The notes beneath the pieces were generated by a model. That model was not told where the DNA came from. It saw only the letters and a program-made list of their open reading frames with translations, and ran no database searches. Of a stretch of DNA of 30,548 bases, positions 6,661 through 14,739 are shown one piece after another. Source of the DNA: Clostridia bacterium (GTDB lineage Bacteria > Bacillota > Clostridia > Peptostreptococcales > Anaerovoracaceae); contig CAAFTW010000009.1 in the NCBI GenBank assembly GCA_900766045.1, positions 1-30,548 on the forward strand, in the 5' to 3' direction. The position numbers and the translations under genes are program-made. Every line of letters begins with the position of its first letter. Position 1 is the stretch's first letter.

Positions 6661-7599
6661 ATGAAAGAGATTAAACGAGTAGACATTATCGGAATGGGCG
6701 CGCTGGGACTGCTGTTCGGCACCCCGGTCAGAGAAAACGGCGGGGAAGGTCAGCCGCAGTATATCATGGACGCAGAGCGGAAGGCGCGTCATGAAAAGGA
6801 AGTTTACACCATCAACGGTGAAGAGGTGAATCTGCACATGGTAACGCCGGAAGAGGCGCAGCCTGCGGATATCCTGCTGGTGGGACTGAAATATCCGGGA
6901 CTGAAAGCGGGCCTTGAAACGGCGGCGCCTTGCGTGAATGATGATACCATCATCATTTCCCTGATGAACGGTGTAGACAGTGAAGAAATTATCGCTGAAC
7001 GCTTCGGAAAAGATAAGGTTCTCTATTCTGTTTCCCAGGAAATGGATGCCCAGAGATATGGCAGCAAGATGGTCTATTCCCAGGCCGGCCGTCTCTTCAT
7101 CGGTGTTCCGCACACCGCAGATGAAGAGACACAGAAAGTCCTGACAGAGAAGCTCGACCGCGTCTGCGCCTACTTTGATAAGGTGAAGTTCCCGTATAAG
7201 AGGGAGGAAAACATTCTCTACCGCCAGTGGTGCAAGTACATGGTCAATACCGGCTGCAACCAGACGACCATGGTATTCGACAAGCCGTATGGAGACTGCC
7301 TGAAGGATGGAAGCCTGGAATATGCCGTCATGATCAGCGCCATGCGCGAGGTCTGCCTGATCGCCCAGAAGAAGGGCATTCCAGTCGGAGAGAAGGAGCT
7401 TCACGAGTACACCGATATTCTCCGCGGACTGGACCCGAATGCCGTTCCGTCCATGGGACAGGACCGCAGACAGAAGAGAAAGTCTGAGGTGGACATGTTC
7501 TCCGGAACGATTATGCGCTACGGAAGAGAACTGGGCGTCGCCACGCCGGTGAACGACTATCTGAACCGCCGGGTAAAGGAGATTGAAGCGGCCTACTAA
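6661..7599 (+). CDS. Ketopantoate reductase family protein (PanE/ApbA-like)
   Basis: This NADPH-dependent 2-oxo-acid reductase belongs to the 2-dehydropantoate 2-reductase family and has 312 residues. The nucleotide-binding motif GMGALGLLFG is at the N-terminus. SLMNGVDSEE carries the family Asn. The KYMVNTGCNQTT segment holds the catalytic Lys-helix, and SMGQDRRQKRKSEVDMFSG matches the C-terminal substrate-binding signature with its conserved Glu. It could be true PanE (coenzyme A synthesis), or a paralogue acting on another 2-oxo acid. Its place directly after the nickel/NPN genes hints at 2-hydroxyacid metabolism linked to a LarA-type racemase, but that is inference. The ATG at 6661 is preceded by GAAGG; an overlapping ATG at 6657 is out of frame. 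Confidence 0.82.
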   Translation: MKEIKRVDIIGMGALGLLFGTPVRENGGEGQPQYIMDAERKARHEKEVYTINGEEVNLHMVTPEEAQPADILLVGLKYPGLKAGLETAAPCVNDDTIIISLMNGVDSEEIIAERFGKDKVLYSVSQEMDAQRYGSKMVYSQAGRLFIGVPHTADEETQKVLTEKLDRVCAYFDKVKFPYKREENILYRQWCKYMVNTGCNQTTMVFDKPYGDCLKDGSLEYAVMISAMREVCLIAQKKGIPVGEKELHEYTDILRGLDPNAVPSMGQDRRQKRKSEVDMFSGTIMRYGRELGVATPVNDYLNRRVKEIEAAY

Positions 7600-7649
7600 C
7601 AGAAGAAAAACCCCACGGGATCCGGGCACCATCATTTCCCGGTGACGCC

Positions 7650-7678
7650 TTGACAGATCGCTTTTGTCAAAATACAAT
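7650..7678 (+). promoter_or_regulatory. Promoter of the thiamine-precursor uptake operon
   Basis: A consensus -35 TTGACA (7650-7655) and TACAAT (7673-7678) are separated by 17 bp, placing transcription start just before the TPP aptamer. TTGACA also pairs with TGTCAA inside the spacer as a small dyad. Confidence 0.75.
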
Positions 7679-7689
7679 ATACATAAGTA

Positions 7690-7841
7690 TGTGAAGACCA
7701 GGGGAGCCGAAAGGCTGAGAGGCGGCGTGCCGCGACCCTTGAACTGATCTGGATCATGCCAGCGTAGTGAGTCATTGTCGAAATGCTTGAATTTTACACG
7801 TAAGCAATGCCCTGCCGGCCTGGTCCGTGCAGGGTTTTCTT
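7690..7841 (+). ncRNA. TPP riboswitch (THI element) with transcription-terminating platform
   Basis: The aptamer carries the conserved blocks in order: GGGGAGCC, GGCTGAGAGG, GACCCTTGAACTGATCTGGA, then CATGCCAGCGTAGTGAGTC. A short P1 forms between GAC (7696-7698) and GTC (7771-7773). Downstream, CCCTGC (7810-7815) and GCAGGG (7829-7834) form a hairpin followed by TTTTCTT, an intrinsic terminator. GACCAGG at the aptamer's 5' edge (7696-7702) is perfectly complementary to CCTGGTC (7819-7825) in the terminator loop. Pairing of those two would break both P1 and the terminator. High TPP should therefore stop transcription of the four downstream genes. Confidence 0.95.
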
Positions 7842-7891
7842 ATGCTTTCAGTAATTAAATCAGATCATTGAATGTGAATGGAGGAGTTAAA

Positions 7892-8194
7892 ATGCAGGCA
7901 AGTGTAGCGATTCAGGTACTTCCGGATGTTCATCCTGACGAGGAAATTGTACGGATTGTCGATGAAGTTATTGCATACATTAAGAGCACCGGACTTCATT
8001 ACTATGTCGGTCCGTATGAGACGGTTATCGAGGGAGATGACTACGACCAGCTCATGGATGTCGTAAAGGAATGCCAGCATGTGGCAATCAAGGCAGGCGC
8101 GCCAAAGGTTTCCGCCTACGTCAAGATTGAGTACAAGCCAGAAGGGGAGATATTGACGATTGATAAGAAAGTTTCCAAGTATCATCAAAAATAA
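7892..8194 (+). CDS. Thiamine-binding protein family (MTH1187/YkoF-like, PF01910)
   Basis: This small cytoplasmic protein of 100 residues starts MQASVAIQVLPDV. The ATG at 7892 has GGAGGAG 5-6 nt upstream. It carries the family pattern: an N-terminal beta strand, a helix with EEIVRIVDEVIAYI, STGLHYYVGPYETVIEG, and a second ferredoxin-like half with HVAIKAGAPKVSAYVKIEY. Members bind thiamine or its pyrimidine part and are commonly found with thiXYZ-type transporters. It is the first gene after the TPP riboswitch, and its 3' end overlaps the permease start by 35 bp. Its exact role is not established; scavenging or delivery of the imported precursor is plausible. Confidence 0.85.
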   Translation: MQASVAIQVLPDVHPDEEIVRIVDEVIAYIKSTGLHYYVGPYETVIEGDDYDQLMDVVKECQHVAIKAGAPKVSAYVKIEYKPEGEILTIDKKVSKYHQK

Positions 8195-8945
8195 AGGACC
8201 GGCGGTCGTCGCCATCCTCGTAATTATCGGACTCTGGGAGCTCATCTGTGTAACCGGATGGGTGCCGCGCTACATGCTGCCGACCCCGGGAGACGTGCTG
8301 CAGTCCCTGATCAGCGACTGGAGTCTGCTCTGGGAAAACGCGGAAGTCACCCTTCAGGAGGCGATTTACGGTCTTCTGATCGGCATCGGAATCGGCTTCG
8401 TGTTCGCCGTTCTGATGGATATGTTCGACACACTGTACCGCGCTCTGTACCCGGTTATGGTGCTGTCGCAGACCATCCCGACCGTTGCCATTGCGCCGCT
8501 TCTGGTGCTCTGGTTCGGCTATGAAATGAAGCCGAAGATCATCCTGGTCGTTATCGCGTCCTTCTTCCCGATCGCAGTCGGCCTGCTTGACGGATTCAAG
8601 TCCGCGGACCCGGATTCCATCAACCTGCTGCGTTCAATGGGCGCGGGAAAGCTGAAAATTTTCCGCTATCTGAAGGCTCCGTCGGCGCTTCCGAGCTTCT
8701 TCTCGGGACTTCGGATCGCAACGGCATATTCCGTTGTCACGGCCGTCATCAGTGAATGGCTCGGCGGATTCAGCGGCCTCGGCGTGTACATGACGCGCGT
8801 GAAGAAAGCCTACGCTTTCGATAAAATGTTTGCGGTTATTATCATAATCTCTGTCGTTTCGCTCCTCCTGATGGCTGTGGTCAGCATTCTGGAGCGAGTC
8901 TGCCTGCCGTATCGTCACCTCGACGATGCGGAGAAGGAGTCCTAG
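8160..8945 (+). CDS. thiX: ThiX-type ABC transporter permease (thiamine pyrimidine precursor)
   Basis: This 261-residue inner-membrane permease has about six helices and belongs to the SsuC/TauC/ThiX group. The ABC-permease EAA-type coupling loop is visible as LLRSMGAGKLKIFRYLKAPSAL followed by PSFFSGLRIATAYSVV. The best start is TTG at 8160 with AGGGGAG at 8143-8149, inside the preceding gene. It works with the lipoprotein (8992) and ATPase (10048) downstream, both under the same TPP riboswitch, so the substrate is most likely formylaminopyrimidine/HMP or a thiamine breakdown product. Confidence 0.88.
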   Translation: MIRKFPSIIKNKGPAVVAILVIIGLWELICVTGWVPRYMLPTPGDVLQSLISDWSLLWENAEVTLQEAIYGLLIGIGIGFVFAVLMDMFDTLYRALYPVMVLSQTIPTVAIAPLLVLWFGYEMKPKIILVVIASFFPIAVGLLDGFKSADPDSINLLRSMGAGKLKIFRYLKAPSALPSFFSGLRIATAYSVVTAVISEWLGGFSGLGVYMTRVKKAYAFDKMFAVIIIISVVSLLLMAVVSILERVCLPYRHLDDAEKES

Positions 8946-8991
8946 CGGCGCAGAGGACAAAAATCAACTGTAGCAAGGGAGTAATTCATTC

Positions 8992-10029
8992 ATGAAAAAG
9001 AAATCTGTAATAAAGAAGATCCTGGTTGGTGCCCTCGCGGGAGCCATGATTTTCAGCCTCGCGGCATGCGGAAGCAGTTCTTCGAAGAAGAAATCTTCCT
9101 CTTCCGATTCCAATCTGAAGCAGATCACCGTCTGCCTGGACTGGACTCCGAATACCAACCACACAGGATTATATACAGCCATTGAAAAGGGATATTTCAA
9201 GAAGCAGGGCCTGAAAGTCAAGGTCGTTCAGCCGTCTGATGACGGAGCTGAGCAGATCGTCGGCAGCGGTAAGGCTCAGTTCGGCGTCAGCGCGCAGGAC
9301 ACCATGGCCAATGCCCTGGTTGGAAAGAGCAAGGTGCCAATCACCTGCGTTGCCGCCATCCTGCAGCATAACACATCCGGAATTATTTCCAGAAAAGCAG
9401 ACGGCATCACCAGCCCGAAGGGCATGATGAACCATAAGTATGCAACCTGGGATCAGCCGATTGAGAAGGCTATCCTGAAGGAAGTTGTCAACAATGACGG
9501 CGGAGACTTCTCCAAGGTCAAGCTGATTCCGTCCACCGTAACCGATGAGGCATCTGCTCTGAAGAAGAAGTCTGTAGACTGCATCTGGGTATTCAACGGC
9601 TGGGCAACCATCGCCTGCAAACAGGCCGGCCTGAAAGTCAACTTCTGGTACTTCAAGGACCTGAATAAGACTTTCGACTACTACACACCAGTTTACATTG
9701 CCAACAACAATTACCTGAAGAAGCACCCGAAGCAGGCAAAGGCCTTCATGAAGGCTCTGTCCGAAGGATATAACTACGCGGCAAAGCACCCGAAGGAGTC
9801 CGCAGACATCCTGATGAAGGAAAATAAGGAGCTGCGCAGCAACAAGAAGCTGATCTACGCAAGCCAGAAGTACCTGTCCAAGCAGTATATTTCCGACGCC
9901 AAGCAGTGGGGCTATGTTGATCCTGCACGCTGGAACCGCTTCTACAGCTGGCTGGACCAGAACAATCTGGTTAAGGAAAAGCTGACAAGGAACGAGGGCT
10001 TCACCAACGATTATCTGCCGGCAAAATAG
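8992..10029 (+). CDS. thiY: ThiY-type substrate-binding lipoprotein (NMT1/THI5-like)
   Basis: This extracellular binding protein is tethered by lipid. Residues 1-25 are a lipoprotein signal (basic KKKSVIKK, hydrophobic core) ending in the lipobox LAAC with Cys26, then a Ser/Lys linker. The mature part starts QITVCLDWTPNTNHTGLYTA, a strong signature of the ThiY/THI5 family, where aromatic residues stack on the pyrimidine ring. The gene has 345 codons, usual for the family. AAGGGAG lies ahead of the ATG. Riboswitch control and the flanking permease and ATPase support thiamine-precursor import. Confidence 0.92.
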   Translation: MKKKSVIKKILVGALAGAMIFSLAACGSSSSKKKSSSSDSNLKQITVCLDWTPNTNHTGLYTAIEKGYFKKQGLKVKVVQPSDDGAEQIVGSGKAQFGVSAQDTMANALVGKSKVPITCVAAILQHNTSGIISRKADGITSPKGMMNHKYATWDQPIEKAILKEVVNNDGGDFSKVKLIPSTVTDEASALKKKSVDCIWVFNGWATIACKQAGLKVNFWYFKDLNKTFDYYTPVYIANNNYLKKHPKQAKAFMKALSEGYNYAAKHPKESADILMKENKELRSNKKLIYASQKYLSKQYISDAKQWGYVDPARWNRFYSWLDQNNLVKEKLTRNEGFTNDYLPAK

Positions 10030-10047
10030 TACCGGAGCAAGGGGATT

Positions 10048-10815
10048 ATGAGTAAATTACAAGTCGAAAATGTCAATGTGTCCTTCAGCGGAAACCAGGT
10101 CCTGAAAGACATTTCCATTCATCTGGAAGAAGGAGAACTGGTCAGCCTGCTGGGCGTCAGCGGAAGCGGAAAAACAACACTGTTTAATGTGATTTCCGGT
10201 CTGCTGAAACCGCAGAAGGGAAGAGTCATGCTTAACGGACGGGATATCACTGGAAAGCCGGGTCAGATCAGCTACATGCTGCAGAAAGACCTGCTGCTTC
10301 CCTACCGTACGATCCAGGATAACGTCGCGCTTCCGCTGCTGCTTCAGGGTATGCGTAAAAAAGAAGCACGTCAGAAAGCCGCCGCGATGTTCGATGAATT
10401 CGGCCTTGCCGGTACAGAGCGGAAATATCCGTCCCAGTTGTCCGGCGGAATGCGTCAGCGCGCCGCACTGCTCAGAACTTACATGTTCTCCCAGGACGTA
10501 GCGCTCCTGGATGAGCCGTTTTCCGCACTGGATACCCTGACCAAGACACAGATCCACCACTGGTACCTGCAGGTCATGGAAAAAATCCATCTGTCGACGC
10601 TCTTCATCACCCACGACATCGACGAAGCCATCCTGCTCTCCGACCGGATCTACATCCTGACCGGAAAGCCGGGAGAAATCCTCGACGAAATTACCGTAAA
10701 AGAAGAAAAGCCCCGCGGCAACGACTTTCCGCTGACCGATGCCTTCCTGAATTATAAGAGGACGATCATCAGAAGACTGGAAGAATCCGGCGTTTCCGGC
10801 GTTTCGCTGGGCTAG
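10048..10815 (+). CDS. thiZ: ThiZ-type ABC transporter ATPase
   Basis: This is the 255-residue ATP-binding subunit of the thiamine-precursor importer. Walker A reads GVSGSGKTT, the Q-loop segment is SYMLQKDLLLPYRT, the signature is LSGGMRQRAALLRT, Walker B is VALLDEPFSALD, and the H-loop is FITHDIDEA. It resembles the nitrate/sulfonate/taurine (SsuB/TauB) branch, as ThiZ proteins do. It is the last gene of the operon, 18 bp after thiY, and is followed by a strong terminator. Confidence 0.92.
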   Translation: MSKLQVENVNVSFSGNQVLKDISIHLEEGELVSLLGVSGSGKTTLFNVISGLLKPQKGRVMLNGRDITGKPGQISYMLQKDLLLPYRTIQDNVALPLLLQGMRKKEARQKAAAMFDEFGLAGTERKYPSQLSGGMRQRAALLRTYMFSQDVALLDEPFSALDTLTKTQIHHWYLQVMEKIHLSTLFITHDIDEAILLSDRIYILTGKPGEILDEITVKEEKPRGNDFPLTDAFLNYKRTIIRRLEESGVSGVSLG

Positions 10816-10872
10816 GGGATTCCGGGAATTCACTTCCGTGTGAAGCGAGTTACGGTCAGATTGAATAAGAGA

Positions 10873-10926
10873 AGGGTCACCATACCGGACTGCTGAGCGC
10901 AGCCGGTCTGGTGACCCTGTTTTTTA
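10873..10926 (+). terminator. Intrinsic terminator of the thiamine-precursor operon
   Basis: GGGTCACCA (10874-10882) pairs perfectly with TGGTGACCC (10909-10917). An inner stem ACCGGACTGC / GCAGCCGGT extends the hairpin, and a T-tract follows from 10920. Confidence 0.9.
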
Positions 10927-10945
10927 TCAGATGACGGAAAAACGA

Positions 10946-10992
10946 AGAAAGAAAAAGAGCAGAAGCAGCTCATCATCTCAGGTGCTTCTGCT
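10946..10992 (-). terminator. Intrinsic terminator of the leftward polyol-phosphate cluster
   Basis: Read on the minus strand, AGCAGAAGCA (10992-10983) pairs with TGCTTCTGCT (10967-10958) and is followed by CTTTTTCTTT. It sits back to back with the rightward terminator, so the two converging operons are separated by about 20 bp. Confidence 0.85.
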
Positions 10993-11036
10993 TCCGGAAT
11001 TCAGGTATCCGTGGCCCGTCTGCCTGTTTGTCTGCT

Positions 11037-12110
11037 TTATTTGCTGTTTTTTTCTGTCTCCATGCTGGTGATCAGGCGCTGGAACATGTCTTTCAGGCCG
11101 ACTTCGGCTTTCCAGCCGAGGGCTTCCAGTTTGGACGGGTCCAGGCGGATGATCATCTCAGGATTGTAGCCGAATTTGGAGATGTCGTCCGGGATGTCGA
11201 TACGCACATGGGTGCTGCCATCCGGATTCAGTGATGCCGTGAGATCGGCCATTTCGCGGATGGAGCAGGCGGTATCCGGGTTGGCTATGTTATAGGCCTC
11301 GCCGGTATTTCCGTGCAGGAGAGCAGTCAGAATGCCTTTGACGGCGTCTCTGGTGTAGCAGTAGTTACGCACGGTTCGTCCTTCCGTGTGAAGGGAGATG
11401 TCTTTTTTTTCGATTACGCAGCGGGCGAAGTCGGCGAATACGCGGCCGTCATCGTAGCGGACGCCGGGACCGAAGGTCTGGGCGAGGCGGACGATTTTTG
11501 CAGGAAGGCCGTATTCGGAGGCGTAGGAGGCGCAGAGGCACTCGACGATGCGCTTCCCTTCGGAGTAGCTGCTGCGCACGCTGGTAGAATCGATATAGCC
11601 GTGTCCGGTTTCCGGCATGGTTTTCTGACCCGGATCAGGTGTTCCGTAAACTTCCAGGGAAGACAGGTAGACGAAGCCGGAGACTTCTTTTTCGCGGGCA
11701 AAGCGGAGCATGTTGTCGCTTCCGTCAATGGCCGCGTGGATGGTCTCTACAGGATGAGATACAAAGTATTTTGATCCTGTAGGGCTGGCCGTGTGGATGA
11801 TGTAGTCGACATTTCCGTCAAAGTCTGGATGGTCGGCGATGTCACCGGAAACAATGGTCAGTCCGTCCTGGAAATCAGAAAAGAGTGCTTCTGCTTTCTT
11901 TTGATTGCGGACGAAAGCAGCGACCTTAATGCTGTCGCCGTAGAGTTTATTACTAAGCAGCAGTCCTCTGCAGATCTGTGATCCGATCAGTCCGGTTGCT
12001 CCTGTGACGAAGAATGTTTTGCCGCTCAGCTTCTGTGCGTGACAGAATGCGGCCAGGTCTTCCAGATCTTCTGCGAGGACGGGATCTGCGGTTTTCCATT
12101 TTTCTGTCAT
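11037..12110 (-). CDS. Extended SDR, NAD-dependent epimerase/dehydratase family
   Basis: This 357-residue Rossmann-fold enzyme is of the extended short-chain dehydrogenase type that acts on nucleotide-activated sugars. After a ~30-residue N-terminal extension the cofactor motif reads FFVTGATGLIGS (residues 33-44). The active site shows VYLSSLEVYG (Ser150/151) and the catalytic pair Tyr182/Lys186 in SSYSEGKR. It is the last gene of the cluster, and its start shares one base with the stop of the upstream cytidylyltransferase (TAATG). That pairing suggests it either modifies the CDP-activated product of its neighbour or makes its substrate. In Haemophilus Bcs1-type proteins an IspD-like domain is fused to an SDR that reduces ribulose-5-phosphate, a possible analogy, although that SDR is of a different type. 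Substrate unknown. Confidence 0.8.
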   Translation of the reverse strand: MTEKWKTADPVLAEDLEDLAAFCHAQKLSGKTFFVTGATGLIGSQICRGLLLSNKLYGDSIKVAAFVRNQKKAEALFSDFQDGLTIVSGDIADHPDFDGNVDYIIHTASPTGSKYFVSHPVETIHAAIDGSDNMLRFAREKEVSGFVYLSSLEVYGTPDPGQKTMPETGHGYIDSTSVRSSYSEGKRIVECLCASYASEYGLPAKIVRLAQTFGPGVRYDDGRVFADFARCVIEKKDISLHTEGRTVRNYCYTRDAVKGILTALLHGNTGEAYNIANPDTACSIREMADLTASLNPDGSTHVRIDIPDDISKFGYNPEMIIRLDPSKLEALGWKAEVGLKDMFQRLITSMETEKNSK

Positions 12111-12895
12111 TATTTTTTTCCCTCCGGCTTTTTCTTGAAACGGCTGAGGATGGAGCTGGAACGCTTGGTGAGGCCCAGTCCGAATGCCTGCTCGTTCTCA
12201 TTGTACTGCAGCAGGGCACGGAAAATGTATACGTCTTCCGGGGTTGTAACTTTGATGTTTCCGCGGTTGCCCTCAACCATGTGAACGGGGATACCCAGTG
12301 TGGTGCAGATTGTGCAGGCATCAACCATGTCTTTATAGCCCTCTGGTCTCTGGCGGATACGGTCATGTGCTTCGATGATGTCCTTCAGGTGGAAGGTCTG
12401 CGGTGCCTGTGCGGAGAAGGTTTCGCGGCGGTACGGAACGGAATCGACATGTTCGCCGTTCTTGCTGAGCAGAATGGTTTCATAGCAAGCGGTAGTGGTG
12501 ATCGCATTGCCTTTCTCTTCAGCGGTTTCGATGTTCTTTGTGATGACATCGTGGTCTACGCACGGGCGTACGCCATCGTGAAGCAGAACGATGCTGTCTG
12601 GATCGTTTTCGCTGATGCCCTTCTGCAGGCAGTTATAAATGGAATCCTGTGCGGTGGCGCCGCCAGGGATAACTGCTGCAACTTTGGTCAGGCGGTACTG
12701 GTCAACCAGTTCTTCTACGTATGGAATGTAATCTTCCAGTGTGGAAATGTAGATCTTATCGATCAGTTCATGCCACTGGAACAGTTCTACGGTATGAACC
12801 AGAATCGGCTTTCCGTTGATTTCCAGAAACTGCTTAGGAATTCCGGCACCCATGCGGACGCCGCTTCCGCCTGCGAAAATCATTGCTATATTCAT
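12110..12895 (-). CDS. IspD/TarI-family cytidylyltransferase (first of two in the cluster)
   Basis: It transfers CMP from CTP to a phosphorylated acceptor. The 261-residue protein has the nucleotide-binding signature FAGGSGVRMGAGIPKQF at the N-terminus, LLHDGVRPCVD in the middle and a GNRGNIKVTTPEDV segment near the end, followed by a basic C-terminal tail. Family members make CDP-methylerythritol (IspD), CDP-ribitol (TarI) or CDP-arabinitol. The context of three CDP-polyol phosphotransferases makes a wall-polymer precursor more likely than isoprenoid synthesis. GGAGG lies 8 nt before the ATG. It differs clearly from the second cytidylyltransferase at 14740, so the two probably have different acceptors. 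Confidence 0.82.
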   Translation of the reverse strand: MNIAMIFAGGSGVRMGAGIPKQFLEINGKPILVHTVELFQWHELIDKIYISTLEDYIPYVEELVDQYRLTKVAAVIPGGATAQDSIYNCLQKGISENDPDSIVLLHDGVRPCVDHDVITKNIETAEEKGNAITTTACYETILLSKNGEHVDSVPYRRETFSAQAPQTFHLKDIIEAHDRIRQRPEGYKDMVDACTICTTLGIPVHMVEGNRGNIKVTTPEDVYIFRALLQYNENEQAFGLGLTKRSSSILSRFKKKPEGKK

Positions 12896-12918
12896 TTACG
12901 ATACCTCCATCTACGACT

Positions 12919-14739
12919 CTATTTTTCTGCAGAATCCGCTTCCTCCAAGCTGGAGAAATCTCTTCTCCGCAGCATGTAATTGCTGTGTTTGATTGCATTG
13001 ATGCGTTTCTGATTCTTTTCTGGAATATTTCCGAGCAGAATCCAGTCAATGACACGGTCTGAAGCTTTAGAGTCGATATTGTCAAAGTGCAGTTTGACGT
13101 ATTCCTCAACCTTTTCGTAATCATAATCTTTATTCTCCATGGCGGTCATCAGCTCATCGAAGGTGTGGCAGACCTTTCCCGGAGCGGATTCTTCATACGG
13201 ACGGTGGAATCCTCTGGAATAGGAATACTGAATCTCGTCGAAGGCGAAGAACAGCATCGGCTTTCTCATCAGCGAGTATTCGAAGATTCCTGAGGAGTAG
13301 TCTGTGATCATCAGGTCTGTAACGTAGAACAGATCATTGATGTTCGGGTACTTATTCACGTCGATCATCTTATCCTTATATGCCTCTGGAATCGGAACGG
13401 CCTGAGAAACCCACGGGTGCATCTTGAACAGGACGACGTATTCATCGGCGCAGAACTTATACAGTCTGTCGAAGTCAATCATTTCATAAGGATAATTGGC
13501 ATCGCTTCTGTTCTTTCCCCGGTAGGTCGGAGCGAAAAGGATAACCTTCTTTCCCTCAATCTGCGGGAATTTTTTATAGAGTTTCTTCTCGGTTTTTTTT
13601 CGGTATTCCGGATCCAGGAATTCGTCCATACGCGGCATGCCGGTCGGCAGAAGCTGCTCCGGATTGATGCCGAATACTTCGGAATGGAAGTGGGCGATTC
13701 TGTCGCTGCTGGAAATACCGTAGTCGTACTGACGGTGGCAGCTGACCGGAGCCGGGCATCCCGTGTGTCCCCAGCGGCTGTATCCGGAAGACTTGAATCC
13801 GGCGCCTGCGTGCCAGAGCTGAATCAGCTTGGTGCGAGGGCTTAAGGTCAGCCAGTCCAGGAATGGGCAGTGGTCGTCGACGAAGATCATATCTGCGCGC
13901 GCAACCTTTTTAATCAGCTCGTACCAGCTCTTTTCGCTATAGCGTTTCTCCACTGCAGAACGCGCAGAGAACAGGATTTTATAGTTTTTATCGAGACCGC
14001 GTTCCTGCATGCGCTGGTAAACACTGGTCAGGTTAGAGCCGAGTTTCTCACTCTGCTCGCTCATGAACATGACCGTACGGATGGTGCCGTCAAAGGATTT
14101 ATCGAATTTATTGGATTCGAAAGCATAGTATTTCTTGATCATGTTCCGGATCTGTCTTTTTTTCAGGAACATGTGCTTCTTTTTTTCCGGAGCGGCATTC
14201 GGGGTCTCCTCTTCATCCGGAATATTATAGTCGGCGATGCCGGCCTTTTTCGTGTTCAGGACACGCATTTCCAGGAACAGCGCAGTATCATCTTCTGCGA
14301 TAGAGAAGTCGACGACGTAAGCACGATTCTTTCCGCTGTAGAGGAATTCCCTGGACTTGTCAGCGAGCTTCGGTGCCAGGTCCTCTGAGATCTCCGGAAT
14401 GGCGAGGATGTCATCTTCCAAGCAGACTGCGAAGTGATAGGTCTCAATCGGAAGACATCTGCAGTATCCTGGATTGGTGACATTCAGCGAAAAATCGTAA
14501 GTGTTATCGTCGATTTTTTTCGCCTTGTATTTGGCATTTGCCATATAGAAGCTGGTGATTGCATAGAAGCGGAGATGCTTCGATGGATCCAGGTTTTCCA
14601 GACCTTCCACATGGCAGGTGAAATGCATAATAATGCGCTCCCAGCGGATGTCCTGAATCGTAACGCGGATCAGATGCTCGTCAACGCGGTTGTTCATCTT
14701 GATGTCCGGACGTACTAACTTATGTTCTTGTGTGTTCAT
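12919..14739 (-). CDS. CDP-polyol:polyol-phosphate transferase (TagF/TarL type) with N-terminal extension
   Basis: This is a peripheral membrane polymerase or primase of teichoic-acid-like chains, 606 residues, of the Glyphos_transf family. Motifs in the catalytic half are IQLWHAGAGFKSSGYSRWG (His310 in WHAGAGFK), LFAPTYRGKN, VLFKMHPW and ITDYSSGIFEYSLMRKPMLFF. The first ~190 residues are a beta-rich region with no catalytic motif. They may recognise the acceptor; a similar N-terminal region occurs in some long TarL/TagF-type enzymes. The ATG directly abuts the stop of the upstream cytidylyltransferase, so translation is likely coupled. Whether it transfers glycerol-, ribitol- or another polyol-phosphate cannot be told from the motifs. 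Confidence 0.85.
   Translation of the reverse strand: MNTQEHKLVRPDIKMNNRVDEHLIRVTIQDIRWERIIMHFTCHVEGLENLDPSKHLRFYAITSFYMANAKYKAKKIDDNTYDFSLNVTNPGYCRCLPIETYHFAVCLEDDILAIPEISEDLAPKLADKSREFLYSGKNRAYVVDFSIAEDDTALFLEMRVLNTKKAGIADYNIPDEEETPNAAPEKKKHMFLKKRQIRNMIKKYYAFESNKFDKSFDGTIRTVMFMSEQSEKLGSNLTSVYQRMQERGLDKNYKILFSARSAVEKRYSEKSWYELIKKVARADMIFVDDHCPFLDWLTLSPRTKLIQLWHAGAGFKSSGYSRWGHTGCPAPVSCHRQYDYGISSSDRIAHFHSEVFGINPEQLLPTGMPRMDEFLDPEYRKKTEKKLYKKFPQIEGKKVILFAPTYRGKNRSDANYPYEMIDFDRLYKFCADEYVVLFKMHPWVSQAVPIPEAYKDKMIDVNKYPNINDLFYVTDLMITDYSSGIFEYSLMRKPMLFFAFDEIQYSYSRGFHRPYEESAPGKVCHTFDELMTAMENKDYDYEKVEEYVKLHFDNIDSKASDRVIDWILLGNIPEKNQKRINAIKHSNYMLRRRDFSSLEEADSAEK

Noticed and set aside
6507..8962. A shared 15-mer CGCAGAGGACAAAAA after two stop codons (near 6508 and 8949)
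   Set aside because: By rough count one such chance 15-mer match is not surprising in a window of this size, and the flanks do not match.
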